Below, piece by piece: positions 8,740 through 16,973 of a stretch of DNA of 64,000 nt. The position numbers and the translations under genes were made by a program. The number at the start of each line of letters is the position of its first letter. Position 1 is the stretch's first letter. The stretch is taken from NCBI GenBank assembly GCA_019114465.1, contig DXFM01000013.1:1-64000 (forward strand), given 5' to 3'. Source of the DNA: Candidatus Lachnoclostridium avicola. Lineage in GTDB: Bacteria; Bacillota; Clostridia; Lachnospirales; Lachnospiraceae. The notes beneath the pieces are model-generated. The model was not told the origin of the DNA. It saw only the letters and a list, made by a program, of their open reading frames with translations, and did not search any database.

Positions 8740-8787
8740 ATCCTCCGGCCAGTCCGGAGGATGTCGTCCTTTGCTGTCACCATTATA
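8740..8787 (-). promoter_or_regulatory. -10 element and leader hairpin of the MalK-like gene
   Basis: A TATAAT at 8782-8787 (minus strand) has a weak -35. Immediately downstream a 9-bp perfect stem, ATCCTCCGG/CCGGAGGAT (8740-8762), would form at the 5' end of the mRNA and includes a GGAGGAT that is too far from the start to be the ribosome site. Confidence 0.45.
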
Positions 8788-8865
8788 CAGGAGATCAGCT
8801 CAAAATGTTATGGGGTGAATAGCCAAATCCAGTTTCCTTTCTTTAGCTAATTTGCACAGCCCCGG

Positions 8866-8892
8866 GAAAAAGTTTTCCTAAACTTGGAAAAC
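8866..8892 (-). terminator. Terminator after the YitT-family gene
   Basis: Minus-strand stem GTTTTCC/GGAAAAC with a 7-nt loop followed by TTTTT, 21 bp past the stop codon. Confidence 0.75.
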
Positions 8893-8912
8893 CTGTCCCG
8901 GAACCTGATATT

Positions 8913-9761
8913 TTACTGTCTATATTCCATAAAACCTTCCCCCAGGACCTCCCGCACGTCGCTGACGATGACAAACGCCCCCGGATCCGCGCGAAGCACG
9001 ATCTCCTTCACTTCCACAATCTCTTTTTTCGATACCACGCAGAACAGGATGTCCCTGCGCTCCCCGGTGTAAGCGCCTCTGGCGTCAATAATGGTCACCC
9101 CCCGCTCCATGCCGTCCATGATCTCCCGGGCCACTTCCTCCTTGTGGTCCGTGATGATGTAGGCCGCCTTCGCGAAATGGGTTCCCTCAATGATGCTGTC
9201 GGAGACTTTCGCCAGCACTACCACCGCAATCACCGCGTAAAAGGCATAGCGGATGCCGAACACGCTGGCGCCCGCCAGCACCACCAGCCCATCCAGTACC
9301 TGGAGAATCTGGTTGATGGAATAATGTTTGATCTTCGTGTGAAGGAGCGCGGCCATGGTGTCCGTCCCTCCGGTGGTGGCGTGGCACAGCAGCATCATTC
9401 CTGTGCCGATGCCGCTGAACACCCCGCCGAACAGAGCGGTCAGAACCAGATCGTCCTTCAGGAAGGCGTACTCCGGCAGAATCGCCAGAGACAGGGTCAG
9501 AGCGGCCTCCGCCACCAGCACCCGCTTTACAAATTTCCATCCCCTCAGCCGGAAGGAGAGGAGAAATAAGGGGATATTGACTCCCATATTGGTGATCCAC
9601 AGGGGCAGGCCGATTTTCTCCTTCAGGATAATAGCCAGACCGGAGACGCCTCCCGTCACCAGTCCCTGGGGATCATAGATATTTTTAATGGCAAAGCCCA
9701 TAATAAAAGCTCCCAGAACTATGATCAGATAGTCCTGGGCAGCCGTCTTTTTCTTCCACAT
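8913..9761 (-). CDS. YitT family membrane protein (DUF161 + DUF2179)
   Basis: 282 residues. Five or six hydrophobic segments fill residues 10-190 (for example IIVLGAFIMGFAIKNIYDPQGLVTGGVSGLAII, a DUF161 hallmark). A soluble C-terminal DUF2179 domain follows (AREIMDGMERGVTIIDARGAYTG, 205-280), which is thought to bind a small ligand. Role unknown; often near transport or stress genes. ATG at 9761, spaced 8 bp from AAGGG, is preferred over the TTG at 9767. It stands alone between terminators. Confidence 0.85.
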   Translation of the reverse strand: MWKKKTAAQDYLIIVLGAFIMGFAIKNIYDPQGLVTGGVSGLAIILKEKIGLPLWITNMGVNIPLFLLSFRLRGWKFVKRVLVAEAALTLSLAILPEYAFLKDDLVLTALFGGVFSGIGTGMMLLCHATTGGTDTMAALLHTKIKHYSINQILQVLDGLVVLAGASVFGIRYAFYAVIAVVVLAKVSDSIIEGTHFAKAAYIITDHKEEVAREIMDGMERGVTIIDARGAYTGERRDILFCVVSKKEIVEVKEIVLRADPGAFVIVSDVREVLGEGFMEYRQ

Positions 9762-9804
9762 ACTCAATTCCCTTGTCGTCTGTCAGTCCGTTCTCTCAAT
9801 AAGC

Positions 9805-10395
9805 CTATTTTTTCCTGGCCAGCACATGGATCCAGCCATTTCCCTCGTAGCCGCGGCGGATCTCCTCATCCCTGACCTCCCACACATTGAGAATCTGGAA
9901 TCCGCATTCCTCCAGAAGATCCTTTATCTCTTCCTTTTCGTAATCGGTGAAATACAGTTCCCCGCTGATTCCCTCGAATTCCCCTTCGCAGACAGAAGTA
10001 TAGAACACGCCGTTTTTCGTGAGGGCGTTTTTCACTTTGGCGAGGATATCCCGGATCTCTTCCTTCGGCACATGGATGAAAGCCGCTCTGGCCCATACTC
10101 CCTCGAAAGCGTCGTCGAAGTCCATGTCCTCGTACCGCTCGCAGAGCACCTCAAGGTCCGTATGTACCTCGGCCAGCCTGCACATTTCCTCCGATCCGTC
10201 CAAGGGAGTCACGTCATATCCGCGCTCGTAAAAATCCAGACTGTCCCGGCCGGAGCCGCAGCCCAGATCCAGAATCGCGTCGCCTTCTTCCAGGTAAGAC
10301 AGAAATTCTTCCCGAAATTCTTCCTCCACCTCTTCTTCCACAGTCTCTTCAAAAATTTTTGCTGCGTACTTATTATAATAATCTATCGCGTCCAA
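9805..10395 (-). CDS. Class I SAM-dependent methyltransferase
   Basis: 196 residues. Motif I is AILDLGCGSGRDSLDFYERGYDV (SAM-binding GxGxG near residues 45-50), with the acidic motif II PLDGSEEM following. Substrate not evident; the fold resembles small-molecule methyltransferases of the UbiE/Tam type. Start is TTG with a perfect GGAGG 7 bp upstream. The N-terminus has an unusual acidic run (EETVEEEVEEEFREEF). It is 10 bp after the CvfB-like gene and probably co-transcribed with it. Confidence 0.83.
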   Translation of the reverse strand: MDAIDYYNKYAAKIFEETVEEEVEEEFREEFLSYLEEGDAILDLGCGSGRDSLDFYERGYDVTPLDGSEEMCRLAEVHTDLEVLCERYEDMDFDDAFEGVWARAAFIHVPKEEIRDILAKVKNALTKNGVFYTSVCEGEFEGISGELYFTDYEKEEIKDLLEECGFQILNVWEVRDEEIRRGYEGNGWIHVLARKK

Positions 10396-10405
10396 AACGC
10401 CCCTC

Positions 10406-11239
10406 CTATACTCTCTCTATGGTTTTTTCCGTAATAGTGATCTTGCCTTCCTTTAACAGGCGGCCAACCGCCCTCTTAAAAGCATTTTTGCTCAGGCCGA
10501 ACTGCTCTTTGATAACTGCCGGCGCCACCCGGTCGTTGAAGGGAAGAACTCCTCCCAGCTGATCCATTTTTTCCAGAATCAGCGCCGCATCCGTCTCCAT
10601 CTGCTGATAAGCCTTGGCTTTCGGGCTCAAATCCAGTTTTCCGTCGCTTCTGACCTTGGAGACTCTGGCCTCCACCACGTCCCCTTCCCGGTAGTCTGTA
10701 AACATCTCGCCTCTGGGAATCAGTCCGTAATAGCGGTTGTCCACCGCCACGAAGGCTCCCAGCTTTTCGTTGATCTCATACACTGTTCCTGTAACCCAGT
10801 CGTCCTTCTCATAGGGAGACTGATTGCTCATGTAAGAATATACCTTCATGGTAGCCGCCAGGCGGTGGCTCTTGTCCACATAAAGCGCCACCAGGCACTT
10901 CTCTCCCACCTGGACTTTGTGGTTCTGCTCCTTAAAGGGCAGAAGCAGGTCTTTTTCCAGCCCCATATCCAGAAACGCTCCAATCCGGGATACGTCCTTA
11001 ACCTCCAGGACTGCCACCTCTCCCACTTGCAGGAGAGGCGTCTCGGTGGTGGCAATCAGCCGGTCCTCCGAGTCTTTATAGATAAATACATCCAGCTCAT
11101 CGCCTATCTTTGTCCCCTCTGGCACATGTTTTTTGGGGAGAAGCACTGCCGCTTCCCCGCTTTCAGGCTCCCCAACATATACCCCGAAGTTCTTCTCCCT
11201 CAGGACCTGAAGCCTCTGTATTTTTCCCAACTCAATCAT
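10406..11239 (-). CDS. CvfB-type S1-domain RNA-binding protein
   Basis: 277 residues from the ATG at 11239 (MIELGKIQRLQVLREKNFGVYV), which is preceded by AAAGGGA; a longer open frame exists but lacks support. Three S1-like domains are visible, including VAVLEVKDVSRIGAFLDMGLEKDLLLPFKEQ and YGLIPRGEMFTDYREGDVV. A C-terminal winged helix follows (VIKEQFGLSKNAFKRAVGRLLKEG). In staphylococci CvfB binds RNA and affects virulence-gene expression; here a general RNA-binding role is inferred. Its ATG overlaps the stop of the thioesterase gene (ATGA). Confidence 0.87.
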   Translation of the reverse strand: MIELGKIQRLQVLREKNFGVYVGEPESGEAAVLLPKKHVPEGTKIGDELDVFIYKDSEDRLIATTETPLLQVGEVAVLEVKDVSRIGAFLDMGLEKDLLLPFKEQNHKVQVGEKCLVALYVDKSHRLAATMKVYSYMSNQSPYEKDDWVTGTVYEINEKLGAFVAVDNRYYGLIPRGEMFTDYREGDVVEARVSKVRSDGKLDLSPKAKAYQQMETDAALILEKMDQLGGVLPFNDRVAPAVIKEQFGLSKNAFKRAVGRLLKEGKITITEKTIERV

Positions 11240-11961
11240 ACTATCCCTTTCTTTTCTGAAAACCATGCGGCTGCGTAGCGTCCGCCTTCCGGACTGCACA
11301 GCTCTACGGTTATCCCGCCGCCGCTCTCACCGATCCTGGGAACGATCACATCTCCCAGCACAGCGGCTTTTGTGTATTCCATGCGCAGTTCTCCCACAGA
11401 AAAATTCTCCGGCAGAAGCTCTGCCGCGATCTCCGCATACCTGGCATTGTTCATGTGGTGGTTGGTGTCGATGTAATGTCTGGTCACCGTCAGAGGCTGG
11501 CTCTCCCGGTACTCCTTCAGTCTTGCCAGCTTCCGCGGCGCATAGTCCATGGGAAACGGTTCCGCCTTCAGGTCCCCGTAAGCCCTCACATCCTCCTCCG
11601 TCACCCGGACGGGGCATCCCGCCTTCAGGTCATAGAGAAACCAGACAGAATTGGCACGCACCAGGTAATTTCCCTCCCGGTCCAGAATCATAAAATTCCG
11701 GTAGCCGTAGATTCCCTTAAAATCATAGGGATAGGTGGCGATCACAATGGACTCCCCCAGAGCGGGGCAGCGGTCAAAAACGATCTGCCAGGAGGAAAGC
11801 CACCAGGCCTTTCCGTGTTCTGTCAGGTAACGCACTCCAATTCCCACGTCCTCGGACTGGAAGGTGGAGCAATCCTGAAAATAATTGACGGCTGCCGTCA
11901 CCGACAGCGTTCCGTTCACATCCGTCTCGCTGTACCGCACACGGCTGTCAAAGGTATACAT
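11236..11961 (-). CDS. Acyl-ACP thioesterase (FatA family)
   Basis: 241 residues with two hotdog domains. The first begins MYTFDSRVRYSETDVNGTLS and includes the long hotdog helix region AAVNYFQDCSTFQSEDVGIG. The second contains RHYIDTNHHMNNARYAEI, with the conserved Asn and His of the catalytic network. It releases free fatty acids from acyl-ACP, setting chain length or salvaging acyl groups. It is first in an operon with the CvfB-like and methyltransferase genes; the 4-bp ATGA overlap suggests coupled translation. The operon promoter is at 12000-12028. Confidence 0.85.
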   Translation of the reverse strand: MYTFDSRVRYSETDVNGTLSVTAAVNYFQDCSTFQSEDVGIGVRYLTEHGKAWWLSSWQIVFDRCPALGESIVIATYPYDFKGIYGYRNFMILDREGNYLVRANSVWFLYDLKAGCPVRVTEEDVRAYGDLKAEPFPMDYAPRKLARLKEYRESQPLTVTRHYIDTNHHMNNARYAEIAAELLPENFSVGELRMEYTKAAVLGDVIVPRIGESGGGITVELCSPEGGRYAAAWFSEKKGIV

Positions 11962-11999
11962 GGATACACTCTTCTTTCATTTAAATTACGCCAGACTAT

Positions 12000-12028
12000 A
12001 GTATAATGCTTTTTCCCGCGAATGTCCA
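12000..12028 (-). promoter_or_regulatory. Promoter of the thioesterase-cvfB-methyltransferase operon
   Basis: Minus strand TGGACA, 17-bp spacer, TATACT, about 35 bp upstream of the ATG. Confidence 0.65.
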
Positions 12029-12111
12029 GAGGGTGATTCCGGTCTTAACAGTTTTTAAACTTTTTCGGAAAATTTATACAAAAAAGGTTTTTTTATTCCC
12101 TACTTTCATGA

Positions 12112-12117
12112 TATACT
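12112..12117 (+). promoter_or_regulatory. Probable -10 element for the DUF1538-PII operon
   Basis: TATACT on the plus strand, preceded by a T-rich stretch that gives no good -35. Transcription would start near 12125, about 40 bp before the gene. Confidence 0.4.
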
Positions 12118-12165
12118 TATGAAGCAGACTTTAAGACTGTAAATAATTAATGTGAGGTGAACTGT

Positions 12166-13704
12166 TTGAGAAATGAACGAAACGAAAAACTGCGCGAAAA
12201 GCGGAATGAAGCCTTAAAAGCCGTACTCCCCATTGTGGCTCTGGTGCTCCTTTTAAGCTTTACCATCGCCCCCATCTCTTCCAGTATCCTCCTGTGTTTT
12301 CTCATGGGAGCCCTTCTGGTGATCGCGGGAATGATGTTTTTTACCCTGGGAGCTGAGCTTGCCATGACGCCCATGGGCGAGCGGGTGGGCAGCAGCCTGA
12401 CCAAATGCCGGAAACTTCCGATCCTGGCGGCGCTGACCTTCATCCTCGGCTTTATTATTACCATATCTGAACCGGATCTGCAGGTCCTCGCCCAGCAGGT
12501 TCCGTCTGTACCGAATATGACACTGATTGTGTTTGTCGCCTGCGGCGTGGGTATCTTTCTGGTAGCCGCACTTTTCCGTATGCTGTTCAGCATTTCACTG
12601 CCCCGTATGCTGCTGTTTTTCTACGTCATCGTGTTCGTGCTGGCGTTTTTTGTCCCCGACAGCTTTCTGGCAGTGGCTTTTGACTCCGGCGGCGTGACCA
12701 CCGGTCCCATGACCGTCCCCTTTATTATGGCTCTGGGCATCGGTATCTCCTCCATCCGCGGAGACCGCCATGCGGCGGACGACAGCTTCGGCCTGGTGGC
12801 CCTGTGCTCCATCGGCCCCATCCTGGCCGTCCTGCTCCTGAGCCTGATCTTCCACGTGGACGGCAGCACTTATGAGGCGGCAGCTCTTCCGGAAATCAGC
12901 AACTCCGTAGAGCTGTGGCACCTGTTTCTGGTGAGCTTTCCCCATTACATGCAGGAGATCGCCGTATCCCTGCTCCCCATCGTCCTGTTTTTCGCCATCT
13001 TTCAGGTGACGGTCTTAAAAATCACCGGGCGGACCCTCGTCCGCATCGGAGTAGGTCTGGTGTACACCTATCTGGGCCTGGTGCTGTTTCTGACAGGGGC
13101 CAACGTGGGGTTCATGCCTGCCGGAAGCTATCTGGGAACGGTCCTTGCCGGGCTGAATTACCGCTGGATTCTGGTTCCCATCGGAATGATCATCGGATTT
13201 TTTATCGTCAAGGCGGAGCCGGCGGTGTACGTCCTGAACAGGCAGGTGGAGGAGATCACCGACGGCGCCATCTCCGCCTCCGCCATGGGAGCCAGTCTCT
13301 CCGCGGGAGTTGCTTTTTCCGTGGGAATCGCTATGGTTCGGGTGCTCACCGGCGTCTCCATCCTGTGGTTTCTCATTCCCGGCTACACCATTGCCTTAAG
13401 CCTGTCTCTGGTGGTGCCGAAAATTTTTACCGCCATCGCCTTTGACTCCGGCGGCGTGGCCTCCGGCCCCATGACCGCCACTTTCCTTCTGCCCCTGGCC
13501 CAGGGCGCCTGCATCGCCGTGGGAGGAGACATTGTAAAAGACGCATTCGGAGTGGTGGCCATGGTGGCTATGACCCCCTTAATCACCATCCAGATCCTGG
13601 GCGTGATCTACAAGCTGCGCAGCAGGAAGGCAGCTCTCATACCCGCCGCCATCCCCGCTGACCCGCTGGCCGCCCTGGATGACGACGCCATCATTGAACT
13701 GTAA
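12166..13704 (+). CDS. DUF1538 integral membrane protein, duplicated
   Basis: About 512 residues. The protein is an internal duplication of two multi-helix halves. Each half carries the same signature: AFDSGGVTTGPMTVPFIMALG in the first and AFDSGGVASGPMTATFLLPLA in the second, a layout typical of transporters with inverted or tandem repeats. Start: the TTG at 12166 has AGGTGA at ideal spacing; the GTG at 12157 lies inside that ribosome site. The PII-like gene follows after 14 bp, so the two form an operon. By analogy with AmtB-GlnK and SbtA-SbtB the partner may gate this membrane protein. Substrate unknown. Confidence 0.85.
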   Translation: MRNERNEKLREKRNEALKAVLPIVALVLLLSFTIAPISSSILLCFLMGALLVIAGMMFFTLGAELAMTPMGERVGSSLTKCRKLPILAALTFILGFIITISEPDLQVLAQQVPSVPNMTLIVFVACGVGIFLVAALFRMLFSISLPRMLLFFYVIVFVLAFFVPDSFLAVAFDSGGVTTGPMTVPFIMALGIGISSIRGDRHAADDSFGLVALCSIGPILAVLLLSLIFHVDGSTYEAAALPEISNSVELWHLFLVSFPHYMQEIAVSLLPIVLFFAIFQVTVLKITGRTLVRIGVGLVYTYLGLVLFLTGANVGFMPAGSYLGTVLAGLNYRWILVPIGMIIGFFIVKAEPAVYVLNRQVEEITDGAISASAMGASLSAGVAFSVGIAMVRVLTGVSILWFLIPGYTIALSLSLVVPKIFTAIAFDSGGVASGPMTATFLLPLAQGACIAVGGDIVKDAFGVVAMVAMTPLITIQILGVIYKLRSRKAALIPAAIPADPLAALDDDAIIEL

Positions 13705-13718
13705 GGAGGTTTGGAATT

Positions 13719-14411
13719 ATGAGTGAATTGTACCTGATGATAACCGTCTGCGACTGGTCCAGGCAGAAAAAATTTCTCTCCTTCTACCATGAAAAGCAGC
13801 TGTCCACCGCCTTTCACGTGGCCGGCCACGGAACGGCTGCCAACGAAATGCTGGATTATCTGGGCCTGGACGGGGCGGAAAAGATTCTGATTCTGTCCGT
13901 GGTCACCGGCGAAAAATGGAAAGAAGTGAAGGCCGGCCTCCAGTCCCGGCTGAAGATCGACGTTCCGGGAACGGGAATCGCGTTTATCATCCCCATGAGC
14001 AGCATCGGAGGAAAACGGCAGCTCATGTTTTTCACAGAAAATCAAAATTATGTAAAAGGGGAGGAATCCAGCTTGAAAGATACCAAATATGAGCTTCTCA
14101 TGGCCATTGCCAATCAGGGATATACAGAAATGATCATGGACGCCGCCAGAGACGCCGGCGCTTCCGGCGGCACCGTCATCCACGCCAAAGGAACGGGCAT
14201 GGAGCGGGCAGAGAAATTTCTCGGCGTCTCCCTGGTGTCCGAAAAGGAGATCGTGCTGATCGTGGTGAAAAAAGTTGAGAAAAATCAGATCATGAAAGCC
14301 ATCATGGACAAGGCGGGAACCGGCACCAAAGCCGGCGCTCTGGTATTCTCCCTTCCCGTCACCAGCACCGCAGGCATGCGCCTGATGGAAGCTGAGACGG
14401 AGGAGGACTGA
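13719..14411 (+). CDS. Tandem PII-like regulatory protein
   Basis: 230 residues forming two PII-like (ferredoxin-fold) halves. The second half is clearer: KYELLMAIANQGYTEMIMDAARDAGASGGTVIHAKGTG and SEKEIVLIVVKKVEKNQIMKAIMDKAG correspond to the nucleotide-binding and B-loop parts of GlnB. The first half lacks a recognisable T-loop tyrosine. An ideal AAGGAGG precedes the ATG. It follows the DUF1538 membrane gene by 14 bp and is expected to sense a nucleotide or metabolite and bind that transporter-like protein; this is inference from gene pairing. Confidence 0.8.
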   Translation: MSELYLMITVCDWSRQKKFLSFYHEKQLSTAFHVAGHGTAANEMLDYLGLDGAEKILILSVVTGEKWKEVKAGLQSRLKIDVPGTGIAFIIPMSSIGGKRQLMFFTENQNYVKGEESSLKDTKYELLMAIANQGYTEMIMDAARDAGASGGTVIHAKGTGMERAEKFLGVSLVSEKEIVLIVVKKVEKNQIMKAIMDKAGTGTKAGALVFSLPVTSTAGMRLMEAETEED

Positions 14412-14433
14412 CCGGCTGGCCGCCAGGCCGCCG

Positions 14434-14466
14434 AAAAAAAAGCACTGCCTGAAGCAGTGCTTTTTT
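14434..14466. terminator. Bidirectional terminator
   Basis: AGCACTGC/GCAGTGCT stem with a 5-nt loop, flanked by A8 on the left and T6 on the right. It serves the DUF1538-PII operon on the plus strand and the tRNA-Gln gene on the minus strand. Confidence 0.9.
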
Positions 14467-14470
14467 CAGC

Positions 14471-14542
14471 TGGGCTAGAAGGATTCGAACCTTCACAATG
14501 ACGGAGTCAGAGTCCGTTGCCTTACCATTTGGCGATAGCCCA
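14471..14542 (-). tRNA. tRNA-Gln (anticodon CUG), copy 1
   Basis: 72 nt. The acceptor stem TGGGCTA/TAGCCCA includes the U1-A72 pair usual for bacterial tRNA-Gln. The anticodon arm is ACGGA-CTCTGAC-TCCGT with anticodon CUG at loop positions 34-36, and the T arm holds GGTTCGAATCC. CCA is not encoded. Identical copies lie at 19968 and 20901. Confidence 0.95.
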
Positions 14543-14553
14543 GTAACAAATAC

Positions 14554-14582
14554 AGTATAGTCTATCTGTCTTTGGCCGTCAA
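14554..14582 (-). promoter_or_regulatory. Promoter of tRNA-Gln copy 1
   Basis: Minus strand TTGACG, 17-bp spacer, TATACT. The -10 is about 12 bp before the mature tRNA. Confidence 0.85.
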
Positions 14583-14610
14583 GGGAATTCTTCCGGAATC
14601 TTTTTTTAAG

Positions 14611-14642
14611 AGAGCCCGGCTGCAGCAGGCAGCCGGGCTCCT
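14611..14642 (-). terminator. GC-rich hairpin after the permease gene
   Basis: AGCCCGGCTGC/GCAGCCGGGCT, an 11-bp stem 23 bp past the permease stop. On the minus strand only CTCTT follows, so it is a weak intrinsic terminator. Confidence 0.5.
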
Positions 14643-14664
14643 CTGAATAGAACTTTTTTCTCAT

Positions 14665-15930
14665 TTACGCCAACGGGTATACCAGATTGGCCATGAAGAT
14701 TACCAGCGCGCCGTAGATAAGCCACAGGGGCAGGCAGACCTTCACCACGTCCTTGATCTTGTACTGGCCGGCGCCGAAGGCGATGGCGATGGACGGAGAT
14801 GCGGTGGGGGTCATCATGGCTGCCGTACATCCGGCATAGATGGCGATGCAGAACGCTCTCGGATCCAGTCCCAGGTTCAGGGCGGTCACCACTGCCAGGG
14901 TCACGAAAATATTCTGGGTGGCGGTGTTGCTCATAAACTGAGTCAGCACAGCTCCTGCCACATAGAAGGCGATGAGCACGGTGATGGGCGCCGGATTTCC
15001 TCCCAGCAGGGAAAGGATAAAGTCCGCGAGAACCGTTCCCGCGCCGGTCTTCTGCATGGCGGTCGCCAGGGGCAGAACGCCTGCCAGCATGAACAGGGTG
15101 TCAATATTCATAAAGTTCTTCACGTCATTTAAGTTCAGAATTCCGCAGTACAGCAGAACCAGGTCGGCGATCACCGGAATCACCTGCATGTCAATGGGCA
15201 GGTAATTGGAGAGCAGGATACCTACAAAGGTGATGATAAACACCACGTACACAATCTTCTCCTGAAGAGGAGTCAGATCGCTCTTTGATGCCGTGGCCTT
15301 CACCGCGTCCGTCTGCACCAGCTTGTTGGACTTAAATCCTCTCCATCCGATAAAGGCCATGTAAAACAGGGAAAACAGGGCCGGGATGGCTACCACCTTG
15401 CTGTAGTCCAGCATTCCCAGACGCACGTCGGTGCCGCTGGCCTCCAGATAGGAGTTTAACATGACGAAAAACGCTCCCGGGAACATTCCCTGCCAGCAGT
15501 GAGCCACCACCGCGCCGGGAAGAAGCAGGTGGGAGGGCTGGATCTTGCTCTCATCGCCGAATGCCGCCATAAAGGGGATCATCATGGCCACCAGGGCGGT
15601 AGGCATGCTGAACTGAATCAGAATGGCGTTGGCCAGCAGATAGAGGAACACGATCAGTCCGCTCTTGCTGGAATTTTTCATGATCAGTTCCTTTAAGGCC
15701 GGAACCAGGCTGGTCTTTCCCAGAGCACCGCTCAGGATGAAGATGGCTCCAACCATGATCACGTTGCCGTTGGAGAAATTGGCGTAGGCCTCGCTGAATG
15801 TGAGCACTCCCGTCACACACAGAACGGTGGCCGCCGTCATGGCCACCAGGCCCAGCTTAAATTTTCCGCTTAAAAATCCTACAATCAGAAATATGGTAAC
15901 CGCAAGGGTAATAATCAAAGGTACGTTCAT
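14665..15930 (-). CDS. SLC13/DASS-type anion permease
   Basis: 421 residues with about 11-12 hydrophobic segments across the whole length, for example IITLAVTIFLIVGFLSG at the N-terminus. It belongs to the ion-transporter superfamily that includes dicarboxylate and sulfate symporters and ArsB/NhaD. SNTATQNIF and PTASPSIAIAFGAG match the paired Ser-Asn-Thr style substrate and sodium motifs of the DASS family. The ATG overlaps the stop of the dehydratase gene by 4 bp, so both come from one mRNA. It probably imports the sugar acid that the dehydratase acts on; the exact substrate is unknown. Confidence 0.8.
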   Translation of the reverse strand: MNVPLIITLAVTIFLIVGFLSGKFKLGLVAMTAATVLCVTGVLTFSEAYANFSNGNVIMVGAIFILSGALGKTSLVPALKELIMKNSSKSGLIVFLYLLANAILIQFSMPTALVAMMIPFMAAFGDESKIQPSHLLLPGAVVAHCWQGMFPGAFFVMLNSYLEASGTDVRLGMLDYSKVVAIPALFSLFYMAFIGWRGFKSNKLVQTDAVKATASKSDLTPLQEKIVYVVFIITFVGILLSNYLPIDMQVIPVIADLVLLYCGILNLNDVKNFMNIDTLFMLAGVLPLATAMQKTGAGTVLADFILSLLGGNPAPITVLIAFYVAGAVLTQFMSNTATQNIFVTLAVVTALNLGLDPRAFCIAIYAGCTAAMMTPTASPSIAIAFGAGQYKIKDVVKVCLPLWLIYGALVIFMANLVYPLA

Positions 15931-16919
15931 GATTTTTTACCTCCATTCTCCTTTTCCAGTTTCAGCTGACGCTCCAGACTTCCCAGCATTCCCTTCAAGT
16001 ATCCCAGGAAATAGGCCTCTGAGGTCTTTGACATTCCCTTCCCGTCCGGGTTGAAGAAAGAATGGTCAATGTTCAACTGTCCGTCGTAGCCGCAGCGGGC
16101 CAGCTGTTCCAGGATGGCGTACATGTCCGCGTAGCCGTCCTCCAGAAGGGTCTCCTCAAAGTAGGGCATGGTGCCGCTCACATTGCGGAAATGAACCACA
16201 AAGATTTTTCCCTGTTCGGTGAAGGTGCGGATATCCTCCATCAGATTTCCAAAATTTTCGCTTTCCAGCCAGCAGCCCACACACATTTTCATTCCCAGGT
16301 AGGGGCTGTTTCCCGCCAGGGCAAAGGCTTTCTTGTAGCACTCTGTGTTCCAGATCAGGCTGGGAACGCCGCAGACGTCCGGCACCGGCGGGTCATTGGG
16401 GTGAAGGGCCAGACGCACGTCCGCCTCCTCGCACACCGGAAGCGCCCGGTCCAGGAAATATTTGAAGTTGTCCCAGATCTCCTCCTGGGTGTAGGCCCGG
16501 TCGTTGGCCACGGGGCGGGCGTTCAGCTCGTCCATGTCGCAGATCATGGATTTCTCCCCTCTGGTGTAATTTCCCACGTCAATGCGGCTGCGGAAAATGC
16601 CGTTGGGCTGCCAGGCGATATAGTTTACCTTAATTCCCGCTTTCCCCAGAACTCTGGTGAAATCATTGTATTTTTCAATCCACTGGTCCCGCCCCGGTTT
16701 TCCCAGATGGATCTCCGGACACTTCTGAAGCGCCGGACATCCCGCGTCGGCGATCTTCAAATCGAAGGACGCCGCCCGGTCCTGGAACCACATGACGCTG
16801 TCATAGTCCACAGCGTCCGGCAGGAAATTCACCGCCAGATACTCGATGCCCATGCCGCGGATGCTCTGCATTTCCTCATTCGTCATCCTGCTGGAGCAAT
16901 TTGCCTGTACTTTCATCAT
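15927..16919 (-). CDS. Mannonate dehydratase (UxuA) family protein
   Basis: 330 residues, a TIM barrel of the xylose-isomerase-like group. UxuA landmarks are visible: RLALHPNDPP (UxuA has HPDDPP), KMCVGCWLES, FVVHFRNVSG, DGYADMYAIL and GYDGQLNIDHS. UxuA removes water from D-mannonate to give 2-keto-3-deoxygluconate in hexuronate breakdown. The protein is shorter than typical UxuA (about 360-395) and has Asn in HPNDPP, so the substrate may be another sugar acid. ATG at 16919 has GGGAG at proper spacing. First gene of a two-gene operon with a permease, divergent from a LysR regulator. Confidence 0.82.
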   Translation of the reverse strand: MMKVQANCSSRMTNEEMQSIRGMGIEYLAVNFLPDAVDYDSVMWFQDRAASFDLKIADAGCPALQKCPEIHLGKPGRDQWIEKYNDFTRVLGKAGIKVNYIAWQPNGIFRSRIDVGNYTRGEKSMICDMDELNARPVANDRAYTQEEIWDNFKYFLDRALPVCEEADVRLALHPNDPPVPDVCGVPSLIWNTECYKKAFALAGNSPYLGMKMCVGCWLESENFGNLMEDIRTFTEQGKIFVVHFRNVSGTMPYFEETLLEDGYADMYAILEQLARCGYDGQLNIDHSFFNPDGKGMSKTSEAYFLGYLKGMLGSLERQLKLEKENGGKKS

Positions 16920-16973
16920 ATCTTCCACTCCCGTTTGTGTAATACCACTATTTTTTCTTATTTTTATCCGGAT

